Source: CAWKOH01 sp963851245 (lineage in GTDB: Bacteria > Actinomycetota > Acidimicrobiia > Acidimicrobiales > Palsa-688). Taken from it: a stretch of DNA of 64,000 nt. The stretch spans positions 496,001-560,000 of the forward strand of contig CAWKOH010000004.1 of the NCBI GenBank assembly GCA_963851245.1, in the 5' to 3' direction. Below are positions 8,262 to 17,739 of the stretch, piece by piece (within the stretch, counting starts at the first letter, position 1; each line of letters starts with the position of its first letter). The position numbers and the translations under genes are program-made. The notes beneath the pieces were generated by a model, which saw only the letters and a program-made list of their open reading frames with translations, made no database searches and was not told where the DNA came from.

Positions 8262-9551
8262 ATGACAGTCCCACTGTTCGACGACCGGGCTTCCAGGCCA
8301 CCGCGCCAGGTGACCCTGGTGCGGCTGTCAGGAGAGATCGCCCGTTCGCTCGGAGGTGTCGGACGGGTGGCCGTCGAAGGAGAAGTCTACCGGCCGACGA
8401 CATCCAGGGGAGGCTGGGTCTTTTTCACCCTGAGGGACCGGGCCGCGCAGATAGAGGTCAAGGTGCCATCCTCGGCCGCTCGCCACTCCCGAGTCGTCGC
8501 GGGGGAGCGGGTCTGTGTGGTGGGCGGCCTCCAGTGGGCCAACGACCGGGGCCAGGTCCACCTGTCGGCTGAGGAGGTGACGCCGGTCGGGGCCGGCGCC
8601 ATTGCCGCGCTCATCGCCGAAACCCGCCGGCGACTCGAAACCGAGGGTCTGCTCGACCGGCCTCGACGGCCCATCCCCCTCGTGCCCGCGCTGATAGGCG
8701 TCGTGTGCGGTTCGGACGCAGCTGTACGCAAGGACATCGAGTCGGTGGTGTCGAGTCGCTGCCCCGGCTATCCCGTTCATTTCGAGGAGACGACGGTGAG
8801 CGGGCCCGGCGCCGCTCTCTCGATTGTCGACGCCCTCCTTGCAGTCGCGCAGCGTCCGGGCGTCGAGGTGGTGATCCTGGCCCGGGGAGGGGGGGACGCC
8901 CCTTCGCTTTTGCCGTGGAGTAGCGAGGAGGTGTGCCGGGCGGTGGCGGCTTGCCCGGTGCCGGTGGTGTCGGCCATAGGCCATGAAGGCGACCGGCCCC
9001 TTTGCGACGACGTCGCCGATCTTCGTTGCGGCACTCCGTCGCTGGCCGCTACGGCCGTGCTGCCGGATCTGGCCGGGTTGGTCGCTCGCCTGGACGCCTG
9101 CCTGGCGTCGGCGGAGGCCGCCGCCCGCACGGCGATCGAAGCGGGTGAGCGGCGCTTGGCAGGCGTTGACACCAGGCGAGCCCTGGTGGTGGGCATGGAT
9201 CGTGCCGGCGCCCGACTGGAGCGGGCCGGACTGCGGTTGGCCGGCTCCCACCCGAGGGGGCGGCTGCAAGTCTGTCAGGCTCGCCTCGACTCGGTGGGGT
9301 GGCGGCGACCTACGTGGGAGGGTCTGGGTCGGGCCGAAGGCCGTCTGGCCGCCGAGAAGCGGCACCTCCAGGCCCTCTCGCCTCAGCGCACCTTGGATCG
9401 GGGTTATGCCGTGGTCACCGGTCCCGATGGCAGGATTGCCCGGCGTGCCGGCGACCTGGCTGTGGGGGACGCCCTGCGCATCCGGCTGGCGACCGGGGCC
9501 CTGTCCGCAGCGGTAACCGAAATCGCGACGACAGAGGATGGGGACGGTTGA
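8262..9551 (+). CDS. xseA: Exodeoxyribonuclease VII large subunit
   Basis: 429 residues. An N-terminal OB-fold (VTLVRLSGEIARSLGGVGRVAVEGEV ending in GGWVFFTLRDRAAQIEVK) is followed by the nuclease domain with the conserved GVVCGSDAAVRKD, VVILARGGGDAPSLLPWSSEEV and SAIGHEGDRPLCDDVADLR stretches. The C-terminal coiled region ends in the family signature LDRGYAVVTGPDGR. With XseB it degrades single-stranded DNA in both directions. The gene overlaps xseB by 4 nt, implying translational coupling. Confidence 0.95.
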   Translation: MTVPLFDDRASRPPRQVTLVRLSGEIARSLGGVGRVAVEGEVYRPTTSRGGWVFFTLRDRAAQIEVKVPSSAARHSRVVAGERVCVVGGLQWANDRGQVHLSAEEVTPVGAGAIAALIAETRRRLETEGLLDRPRRPIPLVPALIGVVCGSDAAVRKDIESVVSSRCPGYPVHFEETTVSGPGAALSIVDALLAVAQRPGVEVVILARGGGDAPSLLPWSSEEVCRAVAACPVPVVSAIGHEGDRPLCDDVADLRCGTPSLAATAVLPDLAGLVARLDACLASAEAAARTAIEAGERRLAGVDTRRALVVGMDRAGARLERAGLRLAGSHPRGRLQVCQARLDSVGWRRPTWEGLGRAEGRLAAEKRHLQALSPQRTLDRGYAVVTGPDGRIARRAGDLAVGDALRIRLATGALSAAVTEIATTEDGDG

Positions 9552-9787
9552 CGAACCAGCATCAGGAGGGCCCTCACCGGGATCTGGCCGGGGACAGCCG
9601 CACCTTCGAAGAGTTGATGGCCGATCTGGAGGCCATCACCGAGAAGCTGGCGGCGGGCGACCTGGGTATCGAGGCCGCCGCCGACCTCTTCGAGCGGGCT
9701 GAAGCCCTGCATGCGCTTGCCTCCGAGAGGCTGATCCGGGTGCGATCGCGTGTCGAGCGTCTGGGTTCTCCGCCCACGCCCGCCTGA
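9548..9787 (+). CDS. xseB: Exodeoxyribonuclease VII small subunit
   Basis: 79 residues from a TTG inside the xseA stop (TTGA overlap). The two-helix XseB signature is clear: FEELMADLEAITEKLAAGDLGIEAAADLFERAEAL. The family is usually 60-80 residues, so this start fits and the much longer upstream reading does not. It forms the multimeric partner of XseA. Confidence 0.9.
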   Translation: MTNQHQEGPHRDLAGDSRTFEELMADLEAITEKLAAGDLGIEAAADLFERAEALHALASERLIRVRSRVERLGSPPTPA

Positions 9788-9825
9788 GTGCTGCGCCACC
9801 AAACGTAGTTTCGTTCTGCAGCACT
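9787..9825 (+). terminator. Hairpin after xseB
   Basis: AGTGCTGC (9787-9794) pairs perfectly with GCAGCACT (9818-9825), and a smaller AAAC-GTA-GTTT hairpin sits inside the loop. It overlaps the xseB stop and precedes the MFS gene. There is no T-tract, as is common in GC-rich genomes. Confidence 0.45.
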
Positions 9826-9910
9826 GAGACGCGCTCCCTGCGGGCCCTTTCCCACCCCTTCTCAGATCTCCGCCTCCGCAAAATCAGTTGCGTGATAGAA
9901 CTCTCTAGGC

Positions 9911-9916
9911 TAGGGT
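9911..9916 (+). promoter_or_regulatory. -10 box of the MFS transporter
   Basis: TAGGGT lies 7 nt before a GTG at 9924 and supports that codon as the start of a leaderless message. Confidence 0.4.
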
Positions 9917-9923
9917 GCGTTCC

Positions 9924-11425
9924 GTGATGAAACCTTCTTCAGTGGACGGTCCCGACAGGTTCGATGGGGTCGGAGCACGATCGGGGCCCGCCGAGAGGCG
10001 GCCGCTGCTCGTGTTCGTGGTCACGGCGCTCGGGGCGTTTATGGCCTCGCTCGACCTGTCGATCGTCAACGTGGCCTTTCCGGCCCTCGAGCGCTCCTTT
10101 ACCCACGCGTCTCGACCCACTCTGGCCTGGGTCATCACCGCCTACGGCATCGTGTTCGCCGCGCTGCTGGTCACCGCCGGGCGCAGCGCTGACCGGCTGG
10201 GCCGCCGTCGGGTCTTCTTCGCCGGCGTCCTCGTGTTTTCCGCCGGCTCGGCTCTGTGTGGACTGGCTCCGTCGGTCGGTCTTCTGGTCGCCGGGCGGGT
10301 GGCGCAGGGGCGGGCGCGGCGCTGCTGCTGCCCTCGTCGCTGGGGCTGCTACTCGAGGCCTTCCCGGCCGAGAAGCGCTCGCAGACGGTTGCCCTCTGGG
10401 GCGGGGTGGGAGCCCTGGCCGTGGCGACCGGTCCCTCACTCGGAGCCGCTCTGATCAGCGCCGGCGGCTGGCGCCTGGCCTTCTACGTCAACCTTCCCGT
10501 GGCCCTCATCGCCTGGGCCGTGGGCCGGCGGGTACTGCCCTCGGACCGTCCCCGGAGCATCGCGGGCCGTCCGGACTACCTCGGCGTAGCCATGATCAGC
10601 GCCACCCTGGCCGGCTTGGTGCTGGCCATCTCGGAGGGGCCCGACTGGGGCTGGCTGAACTGGAGGGTGGTTGCCGCCGCAGCCGCATCGGTTCTGCTCG
10701 GCTTCGCCTTCGTGTCGAGGTGCGCCCGCCACCCCGAGCCTGTGCTGGACCTGCAGCTGTTCAAGGCCCGGTCCTTCTCTGTGTCCAATGCCGCCGCGCT
10801 CGTCTACTCCATGGGATTTTTCGCCATGCTCCTGGGCAACATCTTGTTTCTCACCGGCGTCTGGCATTACTCGATCCTGAGGGCCGGCCTGGCGGTCACG
10901 CCTGGGCCGATCGTGGTGGCCTGTGTGGCCGGGCCGGCCGGCAAGCTGGCCACGAAGGTCGGGTTCCGCCCCCTCATATTCACCGGATCCGTTCTCTTCG
11001 CGGCCGGACTGGCTTGGTATGCGGCCGTGGTCGGCACTGAGCCCCACTACCTGTCCCAGTGGTTGCCGGGCACGCTCATCGTCGGGCTCGGCATCGGCCT
11101 GACCTTCCCCATATTGAGCGCGGCCGCGGTTTCGAGCCTGCCGGCGACACGTTTCGCGGTGGGAAGTTCGGTGAATCAGACCGCCCGTCAGGTAGGGGGA
11201 GCGGTCGGAGTGGCCGTCCTCGTGGCCGTCCTGGGCAACCCGGCCACGCCACAAGCCGCCCTGCCTCACTTCCGCCACCTGTGGGTCTTCTCGTGCGCCA
11301 TGGCGATCGCCACCGGCGCCATCAGCCTGCTGTTGCCGCCCGCGTGGGCCCGGGCGCGCTCCCCGCGGCGGGCCGGGGCGGCCGCTCCGACGGCCGTGGC
11401 GCCGGCCGTCGCTACGTGCGAATGA
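9924..11425 (+). CDS. MFS drug/metabolite exporter (DHA2, 14-TM type), frameshifted
   Basis: Two frames together form an EmrB/QacA-type antiporter. The first frame has helix 1 with FMASLDLSIVNVAFPAL (the motif D1 region), WVITAYGIVFAALL and RSADRLGRRRVF (motif A). The second resumes at AGAALLLPSSLGLLLEAFP and runs through the remaining helices with FYVNLPVAL and SVNQTARQVGGAVG. The break is at about 10307 in CAGGGGCGGGC; one additional G would join VAGRVAQG to AGAALL with normal family spacing. A single missing base in a G-run is a common sequencing error, so the gene is probably intact in the cell. Substrate unknown. The 3' end overlaps the convergent phosphoesterase gene by 14 bp. Confidence 0.82.
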
Positions 11426-12728
11426 TTCGGTCGGGCCACTCCAGGACCCAGCACCTGTCGCCCAACCGGCCCGGACTCCACCACCCCCATAGGCCGAAGA
11501 CGGCCCGCTTGGTCATCTCCGTCCACACGATGGCGTCGGGCCGGGCGATGCGCCGGACGACCTGGCGGATGCCACGCTCATAGACGGTGTAGGCGGCCCA
11601 CTGGCCGGGGTAGTCCTTCGTCGCGCCGACTTCCGCCACCGTCACGCCGCGGCTGCGATACAGGCGGTTCCGATGAGTGTGCCCGGCCAGCATGAGGGTG
11701 GCCGGATTTCGGGCGCTCACCCCTTGCAGAAGCAGGTTCGAGTCCCGCCAGGAGATCGACGGCGGGTAGTAGGTCTGTAGCGGCGTGCGTCTCGGCGGGT
11801 GGTGCACCACGAGCACCACTGGACCGGCGGCTTCGCCGGCCAGCTGAGCCAGCTCCCGGGCGTGTGTCTCGGCCAGCCGGCCGCCGTGCAGCCCCGGTAC
11901 CGGAGTGTGCCCGAACACGATGCGCACACCTGGGACGTCCATGCTGTGGGCATGGCGGTGAACCGCTATGCGGCGCGAAGCCAGAATCGCGGCGACATCC
12001 GCTCGACCACCGACGTCGTGGTTGCCGAGAATCGCCTGGACCGGGATTCGAGCGGAGGCCAGGGCATCGGCGATGCTGGCTGTCTCGGCCGGTCGGGACG
12101 CATAAGTGAGATCACCCTTGGCGATCAAGAGCTCCGCCCCCCACTCCTGGGCCTCGGTTATGGCCGCCTTCGCGCAGCGGAGCGGATACGGGTCCAGGTC
12201 CTCGGGCCGGGGCCGGGGATCGTGAAGGCGACGGGTCGGCCCGACGAAGCGCTCTCCGACGTGCATATCACTGACCGTTGCGAAGCGAAAGAGAGCCCGC
12301 CCCAGGGGCGGCCTGGGTGTGGTGCGAGCGGCAAGGACGACCTGCCGCGCCCGGCCCGCACCTGACATGACCACCTCATAGGTGCTGTCGGGCTCGAGGC
12401 CATCCACCGTCAGGGCGCCTGGACCGCCCATCCCCGCCGCCAGCGGCCGCCCGTCCCGAAGCCGGTACCACTCCGGCGCGACCGCATCGATGTGAAACTG
12501 CTGCCCTGCCACTTCGAAGGTCGCGTCCCTGAAGGGCAGCGTGGCCCAAGAGACCTGGATCGACCGGTCGTCCACCGCGAATAGCTCCATTCGGGGCGAA
12601 CCCCGCCCAGCACCAGAACGGGTCACGGGGGGTCGGGCCGTCCCGGACGCAAGCCGGCCTCTGAGGCGGGCCGGGGTGGATGAGAGGGCGAGCGCCCAGG
12701 TTGTTTCGTTGCTGGTCCTCCGGGGCAT
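11412..12728 (-). CDS. Metallophosphoesterase (calcineurin-like)
   Basis: The phosphodiesterase motifs occur in order: FATVSDMHVGE (D-x-H), GDLTYASRPAE (GD), GNHDVGG (GNHD), VVHHPP and LAGHTHRNRLY (GHTH), which bind two metal ions. Upstream of the catalytic core is a beta-rich segment of about 100 residues (SIQVSWATLPFRDATFEVAGQ, TVDGLEPDSTYEVVMSGAG) that resembles a fibronectin III-like purple-phosphatase N domain. No signal peptide is seen. The start is uncertain: ATG 12728, or ATG 12590 (MELFAVDD), which removes a low-complexity Arg/Pro stretch. Substrate not predictable. Confidence 0.85.
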   Translation of the reverse strand: MPRRTSNETTWALALSSTPARLRGRLASGTARPPVTRSGAGRGSPRMELFAVDDRSIQVSWATLPFRDATFEVAGQQFHIDAVAPEWYRLRDGRPLAAGMGGPGALTVDGLEPDSTYEVVMSGAGRARQVVLAARTTPRPPLGRALFRFATVSDMHVGERFVGPTRRLHDPRPRPEDLDPYPLRCAKAAITEAQEWGAELLIAKGDLTYASRPAETASIADALASARIPVQAILGNHDVGGRADVAAILASRRIAVHRHAHSMDVPGVRIVFGHTPVPGLHGGRLAETHARELAQLAGEAAGPVVLVVHHPPRRTPLQTYYPPSISWRDSNLLLQGVSARNPATLMLAGHTHRNRLYRSRGVTVAEVGATKDYPGQWAAYTVYERGIRQVVRRIARPDAIVWTEMTKRAVFGLWGWWSPGRLGDRCWVLEWPDRIIRT

Positions 12729-12830
12729 AACGCTCTACATGGTGGCGGGTACCACGCTGAGTGGGCGGTGGCGGTCGCCCACCCGGCGTGGCGCCCGCCA
12801 CCGGGGAGGCTCAGTGCGGCCGGGCCGAAT

Positions 12831-15392
12831 CTAACTGCTGAGCACCCCGGCCAAATTGCCCTGCAGGCGACCGGCCAGGCCCACATTGATGTCCATGCGT
12901 TCGAGAAGCTGGTCCAGGCGGGGGCCGGCCTGTGGCACGTCGTGGGTGGAGCAGAAACGCCTTACGGCGGCGGCGAGGCCAGGCTCCACGACCGACGGGA
13001 TCCCTTCGAAAGCCCGAGCCAGCTGACTCTCCGGAAAACGTGAGCCGAGCTCGGACCAGTGCTGCTCGAGCCACTCCCAGGCGACGACTGTGCCGGTGCG
13101 GTTTCGCATCACGGCGGGGACCAGGAAGGGTGCGTCCTGGGCGCGAACGTCATCGGTCAGGGCCAGATCGAGGGTCCGTCGCAACGTGTCCGGATCCGGT
13201 GACTCAGTGAGGGCGAACAGGTATCGCATGCGATCCTGTGGGACCGAGGCCCGCTTGTACTGGTCGAGGACGGTTTGCCACCCGCCGGCGCCCCGGCGGG
13301 CCACGGTGGCCCGGGCCGCGCAGCTCACGAGGTCCGGGGCCAGGTCGTTGCCGCCGGCCACGAACGAACGGAAGCGCTCGACCGCCTCGGCGCCGATCTC
13401 GGGATCGGATCCGATTAGGGCCAGGCTTTCCAGTACCCGGGCCCGGGCGGTGGCCGTGCGACTCGACTCGCCGGCGGACGGAGCCCACCCGAGATAAGCC
13501 CACGCCGGTCGGGCCGTCCTGCGCACGAACTCCTGCAGGAGCTCGCGGTCACCCTGATCAGCGGACAGGGCAAGGAAGGTGAAGACGCCGTTGATGGCGC
13601 CCCATACGTCGGCGTCGTGCTCCTCACCCAGCGCTTCCACGATCGGGACCCACTCGGAAAGGTCCGCCAGACCCGCTACGACCGCGGCCCAGGTGTCGGA
13701 CACCAGACTCAACCGCTCGAGCGGATCCATCACCGCCTGGACGCCGGCCTGGCGCAGACGGCCCCAGAGCTCCTGCGAGTAGCGGACCCGGTAGAAACCC
13801 CAGGCTCCGTCGTTCACGACCACCCAGTCGACCGGTCCCGCCACCGCCAGGTCGGCCGTTCCCTCGTCGAGGAGAACCCGGTGGCGCTGCACTTCCCCGT
13901 TGACCCGGACCCGGACGTTTATGGGCACGGACCAGCGTTGAGCGGATCCCGATCCGTCGTATAGAAAGCGCCTCTGACTGAGCACGACGGTCGATGGCCC
14001 GGGGCCGGTCTCGACCGACACGATCGGGAACCCGCCCTGGCTGATCCACGAATCCATGATCGTCGCGACCGGTTCCCCGGAAGCTGCTTGCAGGGCGGCC
14101 CATAGATCCCGCGTCTCGGTGTTTCCGTAGGCGTGGGCGTTCAAATACTGGCTTATGCCCTTTCGGAACGTCTCGGCGCCCAGGTACTGCTCCAGCATGC
14201 GCAGCACCGCCCCACCCTTCTGGTAGGTGAGCACGTCGAACATGGCCTCGGCCTCTTCAGGCCGCCCGACCTCGTAGACGACAGGGCGGGTGGCCCTGAG
14301 CCCGTCGGTTGCCAGCGCCGCCGACTTCCCGGCCCCGAAGGCGGTCCACACCTGCCAGTCGGGGTTGAGATCCTCGGTCGTGGTGAGTTCCATGAAGGTG
14401 GCGAAGGCTTCCTTGAGCCAGACCCCGTCCCACCACTTCATCGTCACCAGGTCGCCGAACCACATGTGAGCGGTCTCGTGGGCGATGACGGTCGCGACCC
14501 GCTGGAGCTCGACCTGGCTGGCTGTCGCCGTGTTGGCTAGCAGGGCGTTCTCGCGGTAGGTGATGCAGCCCAGGTTTTCCATCGCACCGGAAGCGAAGTC
14601 GGGTATGGCGACGTGATCCATTTTGCGGCCGGGATAAGGGATCTCGAAATAGCCGGCCAGGAATCGCAGGGCGTGTTCGGCGGCATCCAGGGCGAAATGG
14701 GTGAGGGGCAGCCGCCCGGGCACGGCGGCTATACGCAGTGGAGTTCCGTCCACCTGTCGGACCGGAGTCAGCTCGAAGGGTCCGACGACGAACGCGACCA
14801 GGTATGTCGACATGATCATGGTCTCTTCGAAAGTGATCCGCCGCAGGCCATCGCCCACTTCCTCGGTTGAGGCGACCGGTGCGTTCGAGATGGCTTCCAG
14901 GTCGCCGTCGACGACCAGGCTGACGGCGAAAGTGGCCTTGAACGCCGGTTCATCCCAGCACGGGAACGCCCGGCGGGCGTCTGTCGGCTCGAACTGCGTG
15001 GTGGCGATGCGCCGCTCTACGCCCTCGTCATCCCGGTAGGTGCTGCGGTAGAGACCCTGAAGCTGATCGTTCAGCTCACCCGCGAATCGCAAATGGAGCG
15101 CGTACCCGGCTCGGGCCGGCATCACCTGTGCCAGCGTGATGCTGGCTTGCTGCTCGACCTCGTTCAAGGAGATCTCGCCGGGCCAGGACTCGCCGTCGGG
15201 CGCCGCTACTTCGGCCTCGCTCAGATCGAGCTCGGCGGCGTTGAGGACCAGCCGGTTGGTGGGCTCCAGCACGTCGAACGTCACAGTGACGGAACCTTCG
15301 AAGCAGGAGCACGCCAGGTCCGGACGCAGCTCGATCTGGTAACGGCGCGGGCTTACGTCGGCCGGAAGCCGATAGCTCTCAGTTACAGCCAC
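12831..15392 (-). CDS. pepN: M1-family aminopeptidase N
   Basis: 853 residues, the usual length. The substrate-anchoring GAMEN motif (SGAMENLGCITYREN) and the zinc motif HETAHMWFGDLVT with the downstream KEAF glutamate are all present, as is the YQKGGAVLRML tyrosine region. The C-terminal half is the ERAP1-like helical repeat domain. It removes N-terminal residues from peptides in the cytoplasm; no signal peptide. GTG start at 15392 is preceded by a strong GGAAGGAGGGAC ribosome binding site. Confidence 0.94.
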   Translation of the reverse strand: MAVTESYRLPADVSPRRYQIELRPDLACSCFEGSVTVTFDVLEPTNRLVLNAAELDLSEAEVAAPDGESWPGEISLNEVEQQASITLAQVMPARAGYALHLRFAGELNDQLQGLYRSTYRDDEGVERRIATTQFEPTDARRAFPCWDEPAFKATFAVSLVVDGDLEAISNAPVASTEEVGDGLRRITFEETMIMSTYLVAFVVGPFELTPVRQVDGTPLRIAAVPGRLPLTHFALDAAEHALRFLAGYFEIPYPGRKMDHVAIPDFASGAMENLGCITYRENALLANTATASQVELQRVATVIAHETAHMWFGDLVTMKWWDGVWLKEAFATFMELTTTEDLNPDWQVWTAFGAGKSAALATDGLRATRPVVYEVGRPEEAEAMFDVLTYQKGGAVLRMLEQYLGAETFRKGISQYLNAHAYGNTETRDLWAALQAASGEPVATIMDSWISQGGFPIVSVETGPGPSTVVLSQRRFLYDGSGSAQRWSVPINVRVRVNGEVQRHRVLLDEGTADLAVAGPVDWVVVNDGAWGFYRVRYSQELWGRLRQAGVQAVMDPLERLSLVSDTWAAVVAGLADLSEWVPIVEALGEEHDADVWGAINGVFTFLALSADQGDRELLQEFVRRTARPAWAYLGWAPSAGESSRTATARARVLESLALIGSDPEIGAEAVERFRSFVAGGNDLAPDLVSCAARATVARRGAGGWQTVLDQYKRASVPQDRMRYLFALTESPDPDTLRRTLDLALTDDVRAQDAPFLVPAVMRNRTGTVVAWEWLEQHWSELGSRFPESQLARAFEGIPSVVEPGLAAAVRRFCSTHDVPQAGPRLDQLLERMDINVGLAGRLQGNLAGVLSS

Positions 15393-15441
15393 GTCCCTCC
15401 TTCCGGGCGGCCCCGGCCCCCGACCCTACGCGGACTCCAAC

Positions 15442-15447
15442 TACCGT
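15442..15447 (+). promoter_or_regulatory. -10 box of the adenosine kinase-like gene
   Basis: TACCGT is followed by 7 nt and the ATG at 15455, with no Shine-Dalgarno sequence: a leaderless arrangement. Confidence 0.4.
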
Positions 15448-15454
15448 CACCAAC

Positions 15455-16447
15455 ATGAATCCTCCGCCTGATGTTGTCGCCGTAGGTCACGCCATCGTAG
15501 ACGTGCTCGCCCCGTCGGAAGACTCCCTGGTCGCCGGCTTCGGGCTGCAGAAGGGCACGATGACGCTGATCGATGACGCCGACGCGGAGAGGATTTACGC
15601 CGCCCTCGGCCCAGCCACCGAGGCGTCTGGCGGATCGGCGGCCAACACCGCCGCCTGCCTGGCCTCACTCGGGGCGGCGGTGGAGTTCACGGGCAAGGTG
15701 CGCAACGACGGGTTGGGTGAGGTCTTCATGCACGACATTCGGGCCGCCGGAGTCCGCTTCGAAGTCCCCCCGTCCGTCTCCGGCCCGGGCACCGGAAGGT
15801 GCCTGGTGATGGTTACCCCAGATGCCGAAAAGACCATGTGCACGAACCTTGGGGCCGGCGCCCTACTCTCTCCCGATGACCTCGACGAAAAGGCCATCGC
15901 GACGGCGAGGGTCGTGTATCTCGAAGGCTATCTGTGTGGGAAGCCGGAGACCGACCCGGCTGTGGACCGGGCCGTCGCGATCGCACACGAGCAGGGCACA
16001 CTCGTCGCGCTCTCGGGCTCGGACCCCGCCTGGGTGGAGTTGATGCGAACGAGACTCGACGCTCTGCTCGACCGCGTCGACGTTTTCTTCGCCAACGAGG
16101 CGGAGGCTTGCGGGTTGACCGGCGCGGCCACGGTCGAATCGGCGCTCGGCATGCTGAGCCGACGATGCCCGACGGTAGCTGTGACCCTCGGGGCCAAGGG
16201 TTCGATCGTGGCCGACGGCTCTGGTGTGGTGGCAGTCCCCGCCGCGCCGGTCAGGCAGGTCGTTGACACAACCGGCGCGGGCGATAGCTACGCCGCCGGG
16301 TTCCTTTACGGCATGGTACGAGAGTCCGGTCCGGAGAAAAGTGCCCGCCTCGGTGCTCTTGCCGCGGCCGAAATCGTCGGCCATCTCGGCGCCCGCCCGC
16401 TGGCTCGTCTCTCGGACCTCGCTGTCACCGCCGGGGTGACCGCCTAG
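15455..16447 (+). CDS. PfkB-family carbohydrate kinase, adenosine kinase-like
   Basis: 330 residues. N-terminal VAVGHAIVDVLA and GGSAANTAACLASLGAAVEFTGKVRNDGLGEVF form the substrate-binding part, and DTTGAGDSYAAGFLYG near residue 270 is the PfkB signature 2 with the catalytic Asp and anion hole. The protein matches the adenosine kinase-like branch of actinobacteria, which phosphorylates adenosine or a related ribonucleoside with ATP, but ribokinase-like or fructokinase activity cannot be excluded from sequence alone. Confidence 0.85.
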   Translation: MNPPPDVVAVGHAIVDVLAPSEDSLVAGFGLQKGTMTLIDDADAERIYAALGPATEASGGSAANTAACLASLGAAVEFTGKVRNDGLGEVFMHDIRAAGVRFEVPPSVSGPGTGRCLVMVTPDAEKTMCTNLGAGALLSPDDLDEKAIATARVVYLEGYLCGKPETDPAVDRAVAIAHEQGTLVALSGSDPAWVELMRTRLDALLDRVDVFFANEAEACGLTGAATVESALGMLSRRCPTVAVTLGAKGSIVADGSGVVAVPAAPVRQVVDTTGAGDSYAAGFLYGMVRESGPEKSARLGALAAAEIVGHLGARPLARLSDLAVTAGVTA

Positions 16448-16477
16448 GACGCGGCCTGGGTGCTAGTCCGAGCTGGC

Positions 16478-16561
16478 TCAGCGGCCCCGGTTGGGCTTTT
16501 GGCCGTGGTTGGCCTTCTTGCGGCGAGCCCGGGCGCGGGCCTTGGCGGTGCGCTTTGACAT
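16478..16561 (-). CDS. Small ribosomal protein bL37-like
   Basis: 27 residues, very basic: MSKRTAKARARARRKK then ANHGQKPNRGR. The KANHGxxPN end is the recognisable part of the actinobacterial large-subunit protein bL37, first seen in mycobacterial ribosome structures, which is of the same size. It lies in the gap between the convergent adenosine kinase-like gene and ychF, where nothing else codes. Strength of the call rests on that motif, the length and the 40% Arg/Lys content; no promoter is obvious. Confidence 0.72.
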   Translation of the reverse strand: MSKRTAKARARARRKKANHGQKPNRGR

Positions 16562-16643
16562 ATCGATCCAGGGTACGCCACCGTCGCCTCGGTGGCCAGG
16601 CAGCGTCCCGCCTGGTGGAGCGGACGCTGGCGCCCGGCCCAGG

Positions 16644-16649
16644 TAGCCT
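16644..16649 (+). promoter_or_regulatory. -10 box of ychF
   Basis: TAGCCT, then 8 nt, then the ATG at 16658. This fixes the ychF start downstream of the first possible codon and indicates a leaderless mRNA. Confidence 0.45.
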
Positions 16650-16657
16650 TCCGGGCG

Positions 16658-17734
16658 ATGGAACGTCTGGGCATCGTGGGGCTACCCAACTCCGGCAAGT
16701 CGAGCCTTTTCAATGCCCTGACCGGTGGCTCGGCGGTCGTGGCCGCCCACCCCTTTTCTACGACCGAGACGACCGTCGGCGTAGCTCAGGTTCCCGACCG
16801 CCGAGTGAACCAGCTGGCGGTCATGAGCGCCAGCCGCAAAGTAGTGCGCACCACCGTCGAGTTTGTTGACATCGCCGGCCTGGTGGCAGGATCGTCGACA
16901 GGGGAGGGCCTGGGCAATCGTTTCCTGGCGGGCATCAGAGAAGCCGACGCCCTCTGCCTCGTGCTGCGTGCATTCCAGGATGACAACGTCGTAGGCGATA
17001 CCGATCCCTTGTCGGATCTGGGTGTCCTCGAGCTCGAGCTGGTATTGGCGGACGCGGCGACGGTTGATAGCCAGATCGAGAAGAGGCGCAAGGCGGCCAA
17101 GTCGGACAAGTCCCTCGTCGCCGAGGTCGATGCCCTGGGCCGGGCCAAAGCCGAGCTCGATGCCGGCACCCCCATCTACCGCTCGGGCCTGCCGGCCGAG
17201 GACTCGGCTCTGCTGCGGCCGTTCTTCCTGCTGACGAACAAGCCCGTGCTGGCTGTAGTGAACCTGGGCGAGGATCAGGTTGGCGCGACCGACGCCATGA
17301 TCAAACCAGTCGCCGACGAACTCGGGTCCCATGGCGACGTCCTGGGCGTGAGCGTGGAGCTCGAAGCGGAGGCGGCGCAGCTCCCCGCCGAGGAGCGGTC
17401 CGAGCTCCTTGAAGGGCTCGGCCTCGGTGAAGGGGCCCTGCCCAGGGTGGCCCGAGCCGCCTACCACCTGCTCGGGCGGCGCACCTTCTTCACCACCGGC
17501 GACAAAGAGAGCCGGGCCTGGACCTTCCGGGCCGGAGCGAAGGCCCCGGAGTGCGCCGGCGTCATCCACTCGGACCTGCAGCGAGGCTTCATCCGGGCCG
17601 AGGTCATCCACTGGGACGAACTGCTATCGCTCGGATCGTGGCAACGGGCCAAGGAGACCGGCAAGCTCCGCGTCGAGGGTAAGGATTACGAAGTGATAGA
17701 CGGGGACGTCCTCGAGATCCGTTTCAACGTTTGA
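16658..17734 (+). CDS. ychF: Redox-regulated ribosome-binding ATPase YchF (OLA1 family)
   Basis: 358 residues from ATG 16658 (MERLGIVGLPNSGKSSLFNAL, Walker A). The Obg-class switch regions STTETTVGVAQVPD and DIAGLVAGSSTGEGLGNRFL are present, and the nucleotide-specificity segment reads LAVVNLGED in place of the GTPase NKxD, as in this ATP-preferring family. The coiled-coil insertion follows (EKRRKAAKSDKSL) and a C-terminal TGS domain ends in RVEGKDYEVIDGDVLEIRFNV. It binds ribosomes and modulates stress responses. DUF192 and rsmI follow in what looks like one operon. Confidence 0.95.
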   Translation: MERLGIVGLPNSGKSSLFNALTGGSAVVAAHPFSTTETTVGVAQVPDRRVNQLAVMSASRKVVRTTVEFVDIAGLVAGSSTGEGLGNRFLAGIREADALCLVLRAFQDDNVVGDTDPLSDLGVLELELVLADAATVDSQIEKRRKAAKSDKSLVAEVDALGRAKAELDAGTPIYRSGLPAEDSALLRPFFLLTNKPVLAVVNLGEDQVGATDAMIKPVADELGSHGDVLGVSVELEAEAAQLPAEERSELLEGLGLGEGALPRVARAAYHLLGRRTFFTTGDKESRAWTFRAGAKAPECAGVIHSDLQRGFIRAEVIHWDELLSLGSWQRAKETGKLRVEGKDYEVIDGDVLEIRFNV

Positions 17735-17739
17735 AGACG

